Source: Ga0077523 sp038324085 (GTDB taxonomy: Bacteria; Pseudomonadota; Gammaproteobacteria; Burkholderiales; Ga0077523). From it: DNA of 64,000 nt. Positions 52,925 to 61,743 of the stretch are shown piece by piece (the first letter of the stretch is position 1; the number at the start of each line of letters is the position of its first letter). Below the pieces are notes generated by a model. That model was not told where the DNA came from and did not search any database. It saw nothing but the letters and a program-made list of their open reading frames with translations. Where the stretch lies: contig JBBQHP010000008.1 of NCBI GenBank assembly GCA_038324085.1, positions 1 through 64,000 on the forward strand, given 5' to 3'. Both the position numbers and the translations under genes were made by a program.

Positions 52925-53467
52925 CTAAAACCGACGCGCGCACAGGCGCTGTACCATCGCCGGCCGTGGTTGCTCGACAAAGACATCCTCGTAGGCGACG
53001 ACATGAAACGCATCCCGCGTCGCGTCGAGCAGTTCACCGGGTTGCAGTAGAAATTCGGGATTGGACGGCCGCCCGAAGCGCTCATTGCCGGCGGCGAAGG
53101 TCTCGTAGATCAACAGGCCACCGGACCCCAGCCCGTCGATCATGGGCGCGAATAGCGGTCGATGCAGATAGTTCGTCACTACGATGCCGTCGAAAATCCG
53201 ATCGGCAAACGGCCAAGCGTCCGCCTCGAGGTCCGCGGTCACGATAGTCATGTTCGGCGCCCCCTTGAGGTACGCTGTTGCGCGGGCATCGCGATCTACC
53301 GCCGTGACCCGGAAGCCCCGGGCGGCGAGATAGCGCGCGTGCCGGCCGTTGCCGCAAGCTACGTCGAGGACTTCGGCACCGACTGCCAGTAGGGACGCCC
53401 AGCGCATCACCCAATGCGAGGGTTCGGCTGCAGTGTGCACGCTGTCGACATTCGTGAGGTCGATCAT
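52925..53467 (-). CDS. SAM-dependent methyltransferase, TehB-like
   Basis: 180-residue class I methyltransferase. The SAM-binding loop is VLDVACGNGRHARYLAARG, followed by VTAVDRDARA and a substrate-side NYLHRPLF. It resembles small TehB-like/UbiE-like enzymes; the substrate is unknown. Its ATG overlaps the fliR stop by 4 bp, so it is probably the last gene of the fliLMNOPQR transcript, although no flagellar role is known for it. Confidence 0.82.
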   Translation of the reverse strand: MIDLTNVDSVHTAAEPSHWVMRWASLLAVGAEVLDVACGNGRHARYLAARGFRVTAVDRDARATAYLKGAPNMTIVTADLEADAWPFADRIFDGIVVTNYLHRPLFAPMIDGLGSGGLLIYETFAAGNERFGRPSNPEFLLQPGELLDATRDAFHVVAYEDVFVEQPRPAMVQRLCARRF

Positions 53468-54255
53468 GGTCCGGGCCGCATTTGCCCAAGTATCTGCATG
53501 ATCGCCGCGACGCCGCTCTGAGCCAGAGCATCGATCATCGGCACGATCAGCGGCAATGACAGGTAGAGCATGATGAAGCCGACGGTGAGGGTGACGGGAA
53601 ACCCGACGGCGAATATGTTCAACTGAGGCGCTGCACGCGTGAGTATCCCGATGGCGATGTTGGCGATGAGAAGTGCGCCGACCACCGGCAGGGAGATCAT
53701 GAGCCCCACTTCAAATATTTGCGCACCCCAGTAGACCACGCTGAGCAGGCCGCGCGCAGCCATGGGTTCGAGCGCAAGCGGCAAGACGTGGAAGCTCTCG
53801 GCGAGCGCCGTCAGCACAACGTAGTGGGCATTGGTCGTGAGCAAGGTCAGCACCGCCACCAGTCCGTAGAACTCGGCCACCAGTGGCGCCTGGCCGGAAC
53901 TCTCCGGATTGAAGAACAGCGCGAAGCCGAGGCCCATCTGCAATCCGGCGAGCTGCCCCGCCATTTCCGCGGCCGATACTACGATTCGGGCGGTGAAACC
54001 CATCGCCGCTCCGATGAGGACCTGCTGAGCCAGTATGAGCAGGCCCGCGGCGGATGCGACCGGCACCGCCGGGGGCGACGGTAGGATCGGCGCGATCGCG
54101 ACCGTGACGAACAGCGCCAGCGCAAGCTTCACGGGCAACGGTATAGCCCGGTTTCCCAGCACCGGCTCGGTGGCGATGAATGCGAGGATGCGCACGAACG
54201 GCCAGCCAAAGGCGGCGAGCAGTCCCTCGAGCTGCGCAACTGTCAGCGTCAGCAT
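53464..54255 (-). CDS. fliR: Flagellar export protein FliR
   Basis: 263-residue membrane component of the flagellar type III export gate, with six hydrophobic segments. Family patterns include GLQMGLGFALFFNPESSGQA and PQLNIFAVGFPVTLTVGFIM. It lies 18 bases after fliQ, last of the P-Q-R gate genes. Confidence 0.95.
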   Translation of the reverse strand: MLTLTVAQLEGLLAAFGWPFVRILAFIATEPVLGNRAIPLPVKLALALFVTVAIAPILPSPPAVPVASAAGLLILAQQVLIGAAMGFTARIVVSAAEMAGQLAGLQMGLGFALFFNPESSGQAPLVAEFYGLVAVLTLLTTNAHYVVLTALAESFHVLPLALEPMAARGLLSVVYWGAQIFEVGLMISLPVVGALLIANIAIGILTRAAPQLNIFAVGFPVTLTVGFIMLYLSLPLIVPMIDALAQSGVAAIMQILGQMRPGP

Positions 54256-54273
54256 GGCACCCCGACCGCGATA

Positions 54274-54543
54274 TCAACCCGCGAGGGTCGGAATCGTAGC
54301 AAACAGGCGGCGCGTGAAGTCAATCAGCGTCGACAACATCCATGGGCCGGCCAGCACGAGCACCGCGAACATCGAGAGCAGCTTCGGAATGAACGAAAGC
54401 GTCATCTCGTTGATCTGGGTCGCTGCCTGGAACACGCTGATCAGCAATCCCACGAACAGCGCAGTGAGCAGCGGCGGCGCAGCGATGAGGACCAGTACTT
54501 CGAGCGCCTGCTGAATCAGGTTGATGACTGCCTCAGGCGACAT
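54274..54543 (-). CDS. fliQ: Flagellar export protein FliQ
   Basis: 89-residue export-gate subunit with two membrane helices; starts MSPEAVINLIQQALEVLVLI and contains GLLISVFQAATQINEMTLSF, the diagnostic FliQ segment. It is 10 bases after fliP. Confidence 0.96.
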   Translation of the reverse strand: MSPEAVINLIQQALEVLVLIAAPPLLTALFVGLLISVFQAATQINEMTLSFIPKLLSMFAVLVLAGPWMLSTLIDFTRRLFATIPTLAG

Positions 54544-54553
54544 GGCGGACTCG

Positions 54554-55300
54554 CTAGGTGTAGAAGCTGCGCACGAGCGAGCCGATCAGGAGATTCCACC
54601 CGTCGACCAGCACGAACAGCATGAGTTTGAAGGGAAGTGAAATGATCACCGGCGAGAGCATCATCATTCCCATGGACATGAGCACGCTGGCCACCACCAT
54701 GTCGATGATCAGGAACGGAATGAAAACGACGAAGCCGATCTGGAAGGCCGTCTTCAATTCAGAGATCACGTAAGCCGGCACGAGCACTCGCATCGGGACT
54801 TCATCAGGACCCTTGAGCGGAGCCGTATTCGACATCCTGACGAACAGCGCCAGATCGGACTCGCGAGTCTGCTTCAGCATGAAGGCCTTGAGCGGCACCG
54901 CCCCGCGGTCGAGTGCTTCCTGAAACTTGATGCGCTCTTCCGTCAATGGCTTGTAAGCCTCGGTGTAGATACGGTCGAACACAGGCGCCATGACGAAGAA
55001 CGTGAGGAACAGCGACAGGCCGACCACGACCTGATTGGGCGGAGCCTGAATCGTTCCCAGAGCTTGGCGCAGCAATGACAGAACGATCACGATGCGCGTG
55101 AAACTCGTCATCATCAGCAGCGCAGCCGGCAAGAACGTGAGGGCCGTGAGAAAGATCAATGCCTGGAGCGACAACGAGTAGGTCTGGGTGCCGCCCGCCC
55201 CCGGCGCCGAGGTGACGGCAGGCAGCGCTGCCTGCGCCAGTGCGATCTCGGAGAAGGCGAGGAGCGCTACGCCGATTAGGATGCGTAGTCGCGTTTTCAT
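54554..55300 (-). CDS. fliP: Flagellar export protein FliP
   Basis: 248-residue export-gate subunit with a cleavable signal (LLAFSEIALAQAA). SFTRIVIVLSLLRQALGTIQ followed by APPNQVVVGLSLFLTFFVM and the C-terminal DGWNLLIGSLVRSF are conserved. It overlaps fliO by 4 bp. Confidence 0.96.
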   Translation of the reverse strand: MKTRLRILIGVALLAFSEIALAQAALPAVTSAPGAGGTQTYSLSLQALIFLTALTFLPAALLMMTSFTRIVIVLSLLRQALGTIQAPPNQVVVGLSLFLTFFVMAPVFDRIYTEAYKPLTEERIKFQEALDRGAVPLKAFMLKQTRESDLALFVRMSNTAPLKGPDEVPMRVLVPAYVISELKTAFQIGFVVFIPFLIIDMVVASVLMSMGMMMLSPVIISLPFKLMLFVLVDGWNLLIGSLVRSFYT

Positions 55301-55740
55301 CGGGGCGGCTTATTCAGGGCGCGCGCGAGCCACGCGGGGAACTGCCCGGGCTGTCCCGCGTCCACGGCGCTTCCCGTCCCTTTCGCCGGTCGCGGCACCA
55401 TATGCAGCGTGTTGACCTGCTGCGCGGTCACGCCGAGCACGAGCCAGGTATCTCCAACTTCCACGACCACCACCCGCTCCTTCGGACCGACCATGACCCC
55501 GCCGACGATCTTGACGAGCCCTCCGACCCCGCGCATCGCGGGCATGTAGCGGCGTGCAAGCCACGCCGTTAACGCGATGGCACCCATCACTACGGCAAGT
55601 CCGAATACCACCTGGAGCAATGTACCGAAGGTGTTGGACGCCGGCAGGGTACCGACGGGTGCCTCCGCGGACCATGTCGCCAAGGGTGCGCACAGGAGGG
55701 TCCAAGCTCCGGCGCGAACGCCAGTGCGAACGCGGCTCAT
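55297..55740 (-). CDS. fliO: Flagellar export protein FliO
   Basis: 147-residue assembly factor for the FliPQR gate. One membrane segment at about 40-63 (LLQVVFGLAVVMGAIALTAW) and the cytoplasmic motif VGPKERVVVVEVGDTWLVLG are typical; the rest is poorly conserved. It overlaps both neighbours by 4 bp. Confidence 0.9.
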   Translation of the reverse strand: MSRVRTGVRAGAWTLLCAPLATWSAEAPVGTLPASNTFGTLLQVVFGLAVVMGAIALTAWLARRYMPAMRGVGGLVKIVGGVMVGPKERVVVVEVGDTWLVLGVTAQQVNTLHMVPRPAKGTGSAVDAGQPGQFPAWLARALNKPPR

Positions 55741-56150
55741 TTGTGGAGACCGCGCAACCGCTCCTCAGGCGTGATGATATCGGTGACACGGATGCCGAAT
55801 TTCTCGTTCACCACTACCACTTCGCCCTGAGCGACCAGACATCCGTTGATCAAGACGTCCATCGGTTCGCCGGCGAGCGCCTCGAGTTCCACCACCGAAC
55901 CTTGCGCGAGTTGCAGCAGATCCCGGATCGCGATCTTCGTGCGTCCGAGTTCGACCGCGAGACTGACCGGTATGTCCAGGATCATGTCGAGCCGGCCCGG
56001 AGCGACGTTGCTCGCCACGTCGGGCGTCAACTCCTGGAAGACATGCGCCGGCTGTACCGGCGCGGATTCGGCGGGAGCGTCAGGGGCCTGTTCGGCCAGC
56101 GCCGCAGCCCAGTCATCCGCGGAAATACCATCATCCGCCTCGTCAGCCAT
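55737..56150 (-). CDS. fliN: Flagellar motor switch protein FliN
   Basis: 137-residue C-ring protein. An acidic N-terminal 50 residues precede the SpoA domain (LDMILDIPVSLAVELGRTKI, and GEPMDVLINGCLVAQGEVVV). ATG at 56150 was chosen because homologues start shortly before the acidic region; it overlaps the end of fliM by 8 bases. Confidence 0.95.
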   Translation of the reverse strand: MADEADDGISADDWAAALAEQAPDAPAESAPVQPAHVFQELTPDVASNVAPGRLDMILDIPVSLAVELGRTKIAIRDLLQLAQGSVVELEALAGEPMDVLINGCLVAQGEVVVVNEKFGIRVTDIITPEERLRGLHK

Positions 56151-57132
56151 TGCCCGCTCCCGAGCCCTGGGCGCCGAGCATGCGTTTGACCTTGAGGGCA
56201 TATTGGCCGCGCACGATGCCGTAGGTGCACTCGATCAGCGGCACACCATCGATTTCCGCGGTCAACGTTTCCGGAAGGTCCACCGAAATCACATCCCCCA
56301 CCTGCAGATCGACGACCTGCCGGAGAGTCACCTGGGTGCGTGCGAGTGTCGCAACGACGTCCACCTCCGCAGCCTGTATCTGCTCGGTCAACATCTTCAC
56401 CCACCGCGAATCCGACTCGGTTCGATCGGCCTGAAAACTGCTGTAGATCAGGTCGCGTATCGGTTCGAGCATAGCATAGGGCATGCAAATGTGAAGCTCG
56501 CCGCCACCCGATCCCAGATCGATGTTGAAACTGCTCGCGACGACCACTTCTGTCGGCGTCGCAATGTTCGCGAACTGCGTGTTCATCTCGGAGCGAACGT
56601 ACTCGAATGTAAGCTTGTACACGGGCTCCCAGGCTTTCCGATACTCCTCGAAGGCCACGCCGAGCAGCCGCTGGATGACGCGTTGCTCGGTCGCGGTAAA
56701 GTCTCGGCCCTCGACGCGCGTATGGATCTGACCCGAACCGCCGAACAGGTGGTCCACGACCTGGAACACGAGCGTCGGCTCGAAGATCATCAGTCCCAAG
56801 CCGCGCAGAGGTCTGACCTGGATCAGATTCAGGTTGGTGGGCACGACGAGATTGCGGATGAAGTCGCTGTACTTCAAGACGCGGACCGGGCCGATGGAGA
56901 TTTCGGCGTTCTTGCGCATGAAATTGAACAATCCGATGCGGAACAGGCGCGCGAAACGTTCGTTGATCAATTCGAGCGTGGGCATGCGCCCGCGCACGAT
57001 CCGCTCCTGCCTGCCGATGTCGTAGGCCTGAACGGCGCCCTGCTCGTTCTGCTGCGACGCTTCCTCGGGTTCCCCGGTAACGCCGCGCAGCAGCGCGTCG
57101 ACTTCCTCCTGGGAAAGGATGTCCTCGGCCAT
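56143..57132 (-). CDS. fliM: Flagellar motor switch protein FliM
   Basis: 329-residue C-ring protein. The N-terminal CheY-P-binding peptide (EDILSQEEVDALLRG), the CheC-like middle domain with the GGSG motif (DHLFGGSGQIHTR) and C-terminal SpoA domain are intact. It is 3 bases after fliL. Confidence 0.97.
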   Translation of the reverse strand: MAEDILSQEEVDALLRGVTGEPEEASQQNEQGAVQAYDIGRQERIVRGRMPTLELINERFARLFRIGLFNFMRKNAEISIGPVRVLKYSDFIRNLVVPTNLNLIQVRPLRGLGLMIFEPTLVFQVVDHLFGGSGQIHTRVEGRDFTATEQRVIQRLLGVAFEEYRKAWEPVYKLTFEYVRSEMNTQFANIATPTEVVVASSFNIDLGSGGGELHICMPYAMLEPIRDLIYSSFQADRTESDSRWVKMLTEQIQAAEVDVVATLARTQVTLRQVVDLQVGDVISVDLPETLTAEIDGVPLIECTYGIVRGQYALKVKRMLGAQGSGAGNG

Positions 57133-57135
57133 GCG

Positions 57136-57750
57136 CTACTGGATGACGAACGACGTCAGCAACACGTCGAGCACACCGTCTTTCGGAGGCTTGGATGCCG
57201 GCTTCTCGACGGGCTTCTCTTCCGGAGTTTCGACCGGCTTTTCCCCGGTCTCCGCCGCGTGCTCGTCGACCTTCTCGATCGACGGCTTGGGTGCCTCGGC
57301 GGCGTGCAAGTAACCGATGGACTTGTTGACGATGTCGCGAATCTCCACGCGCAACTCGTTCTTGCCCTCGACGCTGGCAATCTGCTCCACCTTCTTGCTG
57401 GTGAGCAACAACAGGATTCCATTGCGGATCTCGGGCATGTGCGCCTTGATCTTTTCCGATACTTCCTCGGCGGAAACCTTCAGATCGATACCGACCTGGA
57501 GATAACGGTCGGAAGCTTCGCTCGTGAGATTCACGGTGAACGGTTCAAGGGTCACGAAGACCGGCGCCTTGGCATGTTCCGCTGCTTCTTCGTGGTGCTC
57601 CCCGTCCTTGGGCTTCTTCCCGGCGAGAAAATAGAACGCAGCACCACCACCGCCGAGAATCAGCACGACCGCGACGATTGCGATGATGAGAATCGGCTTT
57701 TTCTTTTTACCTGCCGCGGCCGGCGCAGTCGCCTCGGGTTCTTTGGCCAT
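57136..57750 (-). CDS. fliL: Flagellar basal body protein FliL
   Basis: 204 residues: Lys-rich cytoplasmic tip, membrane segment at about 19-40 (PILIIAIVAVVLILGGGGAA), FliL core (YLQVGIDLKVSAEEVSEKIK and LLTSKKVEQIASVEGKNELR), then an unusual Glu/Lys/Pro-rich linker of about 45 residues before a final VLDVLLTSFVIQ. That C-terminal insert is an oddity relative to typical FliL. It begins the second fli transcript after the terminator. Confidence 0.93.
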   Translation of the reverse strand: MAKEPEATAPAAAGKKKKPILIIAIVAVVLILGGGGAAFYFLAGKKPKDGEHHEEAAEHAKAPVFVTLEPFTVNLTSEASDRYLQVGIDLKVSAEEVSEKIKAHMPEIRNGILLLLTSKKVEQIASVEGKNELRVEIRDIVNKSIGYLHAAEAPKPSIEKVDEHAAETGEKPVETPEEKPVEKPASKPPKDGVLDVLLTSFVIQ

Positions 57751-57983
57751 CCGTATCTCCCGTGCCCGTAGCAGCGAACATCACTGCCACAACAATCCAG
57801 TCCCTGCGGAATGTGCAAGCCCATGAATCACCGGGCTTCTTGCCCCGAGTCGCGAACAAGAGAACCGCTATTTCGGTTAAAAAACAACAAGCTCGGCGCA
57901 CAACTTGCGGTGCTTTGTAACCCACGGCCGATAAATTTGCAAGATAAACCGCAGGTTGGCTCCCGTGTCCACGGCGCCAACAC

Positions 57984-58017
57984 AAACAAAAAGGCCCGGA
58001 GGTCAACCCTCCGGGCC
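57984..58017 (-). terminator. Intrinsic terminator between fliK and fliL
   Basis: On the minus strand GGCCCGGAGG-N5-CCTCCGGGCC followed by TTTTTGTTTG. It separates the fliFGHIJK transcript from fliLMNOPQR. The 230 bases between it and fliL show no gene. Confidence 0.85.
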
Positions 58018-58040
58018 CAGTGTGAATACGTTACTTGATG

Positions 58041-59150
58041 TCAGGCGAACAGATCGACTCGCCCCAGTCCGCCGCCGGGGCGCACCCAGGTTCCGGCTGC
58101 CGGCGTTTCGCTGAGGGGAAAATCCCCGCCATGGGGTGCACCGCCCCGTGGGCTGTGCTCGCCATTGCCGGGATGCTGTCTCGACTGCGCTTCGGCACCT
58201 ACGAACACATTGCCCAGCGTGAGACCGGAAGCGGAAAGAGAATCCTGCAGCCTGGGCAGGGCAGCCTGTATTGCCTCGCGCACCGCGGCATGGGGGGAAT
58301 AGAAACTTAGATTGGCTTGATCGGCAGACACGTTCACGCGGATCTCGACCGGTCCGAGGTTGGGCGGATTGATCTGCATCTCCGCGGCGGGCTGGCGAGC
58401 GTTCGCGACCCAGGTCACGCGGTCCGCGAAGGACTCCCGCCACGTCGATGCCTGCAAGGGCTGTGACACCTCCAGCTTGACCGGTGCCGTCGGCACATCC
58501 TTTCGGGCGTCTGCGAGCCCGAGGGGATGACGCGAAGCCTCGGCACTGCCCGGCACGGCGACAGAAGGCGCGAGCGTCGCGTCGGAGCCGGCTCCCAATT
58601 CATGTTCATGAGTCACCGCTCGCAATCGTGTGGGGCCTATCTCCGCCTGCGTCACGATGGCTCTCGGATCGGGCGGTGTCTCGTTGCCGACAGGGTCGGA
58701 GGCGTGCAGCTTGCGCATCTTGCCGTTATCAGCGCTTCGAGGTTCGCTCGATGGCAGCAGCACGGCGTTGGAGCGATCGCCCGGAATTGCCGGCAGCGAG
58801 TCGAAGCGCGCGGTCGCAGCGTTATCGGTGGCAACGGCACTTTCCTCGGGCGTCGACGGCGGATTCGAAACAATGGGCGCTATTCCGGGGAGCAACGGGT
58901 TCGTGGCGGGCGTCTCCGCCAACACAACGGCCGAAAGGTCCGGGACCGTGGCGATGGGCGTGGGCGTCGGCAGGTCGTCAGTTCGTGTCTCGGCTGCAGA
59001 AGCTTGTTTGTCCATCTGCGCTTGCAACACATTGCCGAAACTCGAGCCATCGGCGTCGGACGCAGCGGGCGCGGCGCCGTCCCGCCCTGAGGTGGCGGCA
59101 ATTTCCGCCGGCTTCGACTGCGCAGGCGGCAAAACGGTACTCTGGCTCAT
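58041..59150 (-). CDS. fliK: Flagellar hook-length control protein FliK
   Basis: 369 residues. The long N-terminal two thirds is low-complexity, Ala/Pro/Ser-rich, as expected for the molecular ruler. The conserved C-terminal domain is at about 255-335 (AAEMQINPPNLGPVEIRVNV and REAIQAALPRLQDSLSASGL). It is last in the first fli transcript, 64 bases after fliJ. Confidence 0.92.
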   Translation of the reverse strand: MSQSTVLPPAQSKPAEIAATSGRDGAAPAASDADGSSFGNVLQAQMDKQASAAETRTDDLPTPTPIATVPDLSAVVLAETPATNPLLPGIAPIVSNPPSTPEESAVATDNAATARFDSLPAIPGDRSNAVLLPSSEPRSADNGKMRKLHASDPVGNETPPDPRAIVTQAEIGPTRLRAVTHEHELGAGSDATLAPSVAVPGSAEASRHPLGLADARKDVPTAPVKLEVSQPLQASTWRESFADRVTWVANARQPAAEMQINPPNLGPVEIRVNVSADQANLSFYSPHAAVREAIQAALPRLQDSLSASGLTLGNVFVGAEAQSRQHPGNGEHSPRGGAPHGGDFPLSETPAAGTWVRPGGGLGRVDLFA

Positions 59151-59214
59151 GAGTTTTTCTCCAGAAATCAGCGATTGCCGAGGTGATTGGCAATCGCCAT
59201 GCCAGAGGACACAA

Positions 59215-59670
59215 CTACTTGAAACGAATCTTCATCGGATTCGGTCGCAGCCGAGCGGCGAATTCGTCCTGCGCCTTGCGATCGAGCCGCTCCTCGCGCA
59301 TGGCTTCGCCAGCCGAGTGCCGCGCCGCCAGCGCGTCCATGGCCTGCTCCCGGCGTCGGGCCTCGAGCCAGTTCAGGCGAGCGGTTTCCCAGATCGCGTG
59401 CGCCCGTGCCGCCTCGACCGCCTGCACCTCGATCGCTTCTTCCAGACGAGCCAGGAAGCCGTCGTACTCGCGCAATCGTTGTGCCGTGATTCCGCGCGCC
59501 AGCTCCGTAGCCTTTGCGACCCGGTACTCCTCCTGGTAGTGGTGCAACTTCTCGAGTTTGGCGTTGGCCTCGCGCGTTCGCGCCGAGTGATCCTGCAATA
59601 CCCGCGCAGCCTCCCCGGTGCGGGTCTGCGAGAGGACGCGGACAGTCTCGAGGGGGAACGGGCGCGCCAT
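59215..59670 (-). CDS. fliJ: Flagellar export chaperone FliJ
   Basis: 151-residue, nearly all-helical coiled-coil protein (KLEKLHHYQEEYRVAKATEL and GFLARLEEAIEVQAVEAARA), which couples the FliI ATPase to the export gate. Recognition rests mainly on composition, length and position directly after fliI. Confidence 0.9.
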   Translation of the reverse strand: MARPFPLETVRVLSQTRTGEAARVLQDHSARTREANAKLEKLHHYQEEYRVAKATELARGITAQRLREYDGFLARLEEAIEVQAVEAARAHAIWETARLNWLEARRREQAMDALAARHSAGEAMREERLDRKAQDEFAARLRPNPMKIRFK

Positions 59671-59675
59671 CAGGC

Positions 59676-61079
59676 TCAGGACGCACCGCGCATCAGGGTA
59701 TTGAGGCGCGCGCGGCTGCCGGCATAGTTGTCGCGCTCGCGAATGTCCTGTCGCAGATAGGCCATCATCGGTTCATGCAGGCGCAGGGCCTCGTCAACCA
59801 GGGGATCTGCACCGGTCACGTACGCACCGACATTGATCAGGTCGCGACTGCGTCGATAGGCCGAGTAGAGTTGCTTGAATCGTCGTACCTGGATCATGTC
59901 CTCGGCGGAGACTATCTCCGTCATGGCTCGACTGATGGACGCCTCGACGTCGACCGCAGGGTAGTGACCCTGGTCCGCCAGATCGCGGGTCAGCACGATA
60001 TGACCATCGAGTATGGCGCGGGCACTGTCCGCGATCGGATCCTGCTGGTCGTCGCCTTCCGCCAGCACGGTATAGAAGGCAGTGATCGAACCGTCGCCCT
60101 CGTCACCGTTGCCGGCGCGCTCCACCAGCTGCGGCAGTTTCGCGAATACCGACGGGGTGTAGCCCTTGGTGGCCGGCGGTTCACCGATAGCAAGGGCAAT
60201 CTCTCGCTGCGCCATCGCAAAGCGCGTGAGCGAGTCCATGATGAGCAGGACGTGCTTGCCCTGGTCGCGGAAATACTCCGCGATTGCCGTGGCATACGCG
60301 GCCCCATGCAGGCGCAGGAGCGGCGGACTGTCCGCCGGCGCCGCGACCACCACCGAACGCGCGAGGCCCTGGACACCGAGGATGTTGTCGATGAATTCCT
60401 TGACTTCGCGACCGCGCTCGCCGATCAGCCCGACCACGACAACATCGGCCTCCGTGTACAAGGCCATCATGCCGAGCAGAACGCTCTTGCCGACGCCGCT
60501 GCCCGCAAACAGACCAAGGCGCTGACCTCGCCCGACCGTGAGCATGCCATTGATGGCCCGCACGCCGACGTCGAGGACGTGCTTGATCGGCGCCCGTTCC
60601 ATCGGATTAAGCGGTCGGCTGTATAGGGGCACCTGGCGCTCTGCCGCGATATTGCCGCGTTTGTCGAGCGGACGCCCGGTGGCATCCAGGACTCGGCCGA
60701 GCAGCGCCCACCCGACCCCGACCTGGCGCGCCCTATCCTCCGCGCGTCGACGCGGGATGAAGTCGACGCCTAGCTTGGGGCTGCGCACAACATAGGAGTC
60801 CACAGGTACCACGAGCGCGCCCGGCTCGAGACCGTAGACGTCGGTGGTCGGCATGAGGAAGATGCTGTCGCCGGAAAATCCAACCACTTCGGCATCCACC
60901 CGTTGCCCGCTGGGTGCGAGCACGTAGCAGCTATTGCCCACCGGCAGCTTGAGCCCGACGGCTTCCATGACCAGGCCCGCGACGCGGGTCAGCCGCCCGC
61001 TCATCGACCACGGCGGCACCATACCCACGGCGCTGTGGCAATCCTCGAAGTACTTCTGCCAGCGGCGCAGGCGGCTCAT
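59676..61079 (-). CDS. fliI: Flagellum-specific ATPase FliI
   Basis: 467-residue export ATPase related to F1-beta. Walker A is AGSGVGKS at 192-199, with Walker B LLIMDSLTRFA and the family's ERGREVKEF and DQGHYPAVDVEASISR. Start at 61079 gives a slightly long N-terminus (SRLRRWQKYFEDC) that is typical of betaproteobacterial FliI. Confidence 0.97.
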   Translation of the reverse strand: MSRLRRWQKYFEDCHSAVGMVPPWSMSGRLTRVAGLVMEAVGLKLPVGNSCYVLAPSGQRVDAEVVGFSGDSIFLMPTTDVYGLEPGALVVPVDSYVVRSPKLGVDFIPRRRAEDRARQVGVGWALLGRVLDATGRPLDKRGNIAAERQVPLYSRPLNPMERAPIKHVLDVGVRAINGMLTVGRGQRLGLFAGSGVGKSVLLGMMALYTEADVVVVGLIGERGREVKEFIDNILGVQGLARSVVVAAPADSPPLLRLHGAAYATAIAEYFRDQGKHVLLIMDSLTRFAMAQREIALAIGEPPATKGYTPSVFAKLPQLVERAGNGDEGDGSITAFYTVLAEGDDQQDPIADSARAILDGHIVLTRDLADQGHYPAVDVEASISRAMTEIVSAEDMIQVRRFKQLYSAYRRSRDLINVGAYVTGADPLVDEALRLHEPMMAYLRQDIRERDNYAGSRARLNTLMRGAS

Positions 61080-61095
61080 CTATCAGCCCGCGTGC

Positions 61096-61743
61096 TCACA
61101 AGTTGAGGTCGAGCCAGGCGTCATCACGCCCCAGAGCCGCCACGATGCGGCGCCAGCGATTGTCCAGCGTCCCGTCGATCTCGGAAGCTGCGGTCTGGAA
61201 GCGGCAGCCGCCGCGCTCGATCGACGGGTCTTCGGTGAGTTTCCAGGGCAGACCCTCTGCGCCCAGGGCTGGCGCGATCACCTTGCGCAGCAACTCGGCG
61301 TCGAGCGGATGGATTATCAGCCGAGGCGTTTCAACGACATCGGGAAAGCTCAGCGCTGCCTCCTTGATGATCGCGAACACCAGTTCAGGCCTCACGCGCA
61401 GCGACTGACGGAGCATCTGCTTCGCCACTTCCAGCGACAGCGACAACACGTCGTTCGCCATGTTCTGCTCGAAATCGAGCATCAACTCGCGCAAGCTCTC
61501 GAGCAATTGGGTCAGTTCCGTGACTTGCCCGGCGCCGGCGGCAAAGCCCTGCCGAACCCCTTCGTCGTGGCCCTCGACTCGAGCCTGTTCGCGCAATTGC
61601 GCGAGCTCCCGCTCCAGCTTCTCCTGCTTGTTCTGGGGCGTTTCAACGGGTGCTGCAATCTCGGCAACCCGCGCGACGCTCTCCGGGCGCCACCGCTTGG
61701 CACCGCCGGCCAGTGACTTCGGGATGATCTTGCTACTCGACAA
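61096..61743 (-). CDS. fliH: Flagellar assembly protein FliH
   Basis: 215-residue regulator of FliI. A basic, disordered N-terminus precedes a helical region with GxxxG-type repeats (VEGHDEGVRQGFAAGAG) and a C-terminal domain resembling the V/F-type ATPase stator (LRVRPELVFAIIKEAALSFP). It overlaps fliG by 11 bases. Confidence 0.93.
   Translation of the reverse strand: MSSSKIIPKSLAGGAKRWRPESVARVAEIAAPVETPQNKQEKLERELAQLREQARVEGHDEGVRQGFAAGAGQVTELTQLLESLRELMLDFEQNMANDVLSLSLEVAKQMLRQSLRVRPELVFAIIKEAALSFPDVVETPRLIIHPLDAELLRKVIAPALGAEGLPWKLTEDPSIERGGCRFQTAASEIDGTLDNRWRRIVAALGRDDAWLDLNL

Noticed and set aside
57927..57934. GCCGATAA, like a sigma28 -10 element
   Set aside because: It is on the plus strand, pointing away from fliL, and lacks the TAAA -35 at the right distance.
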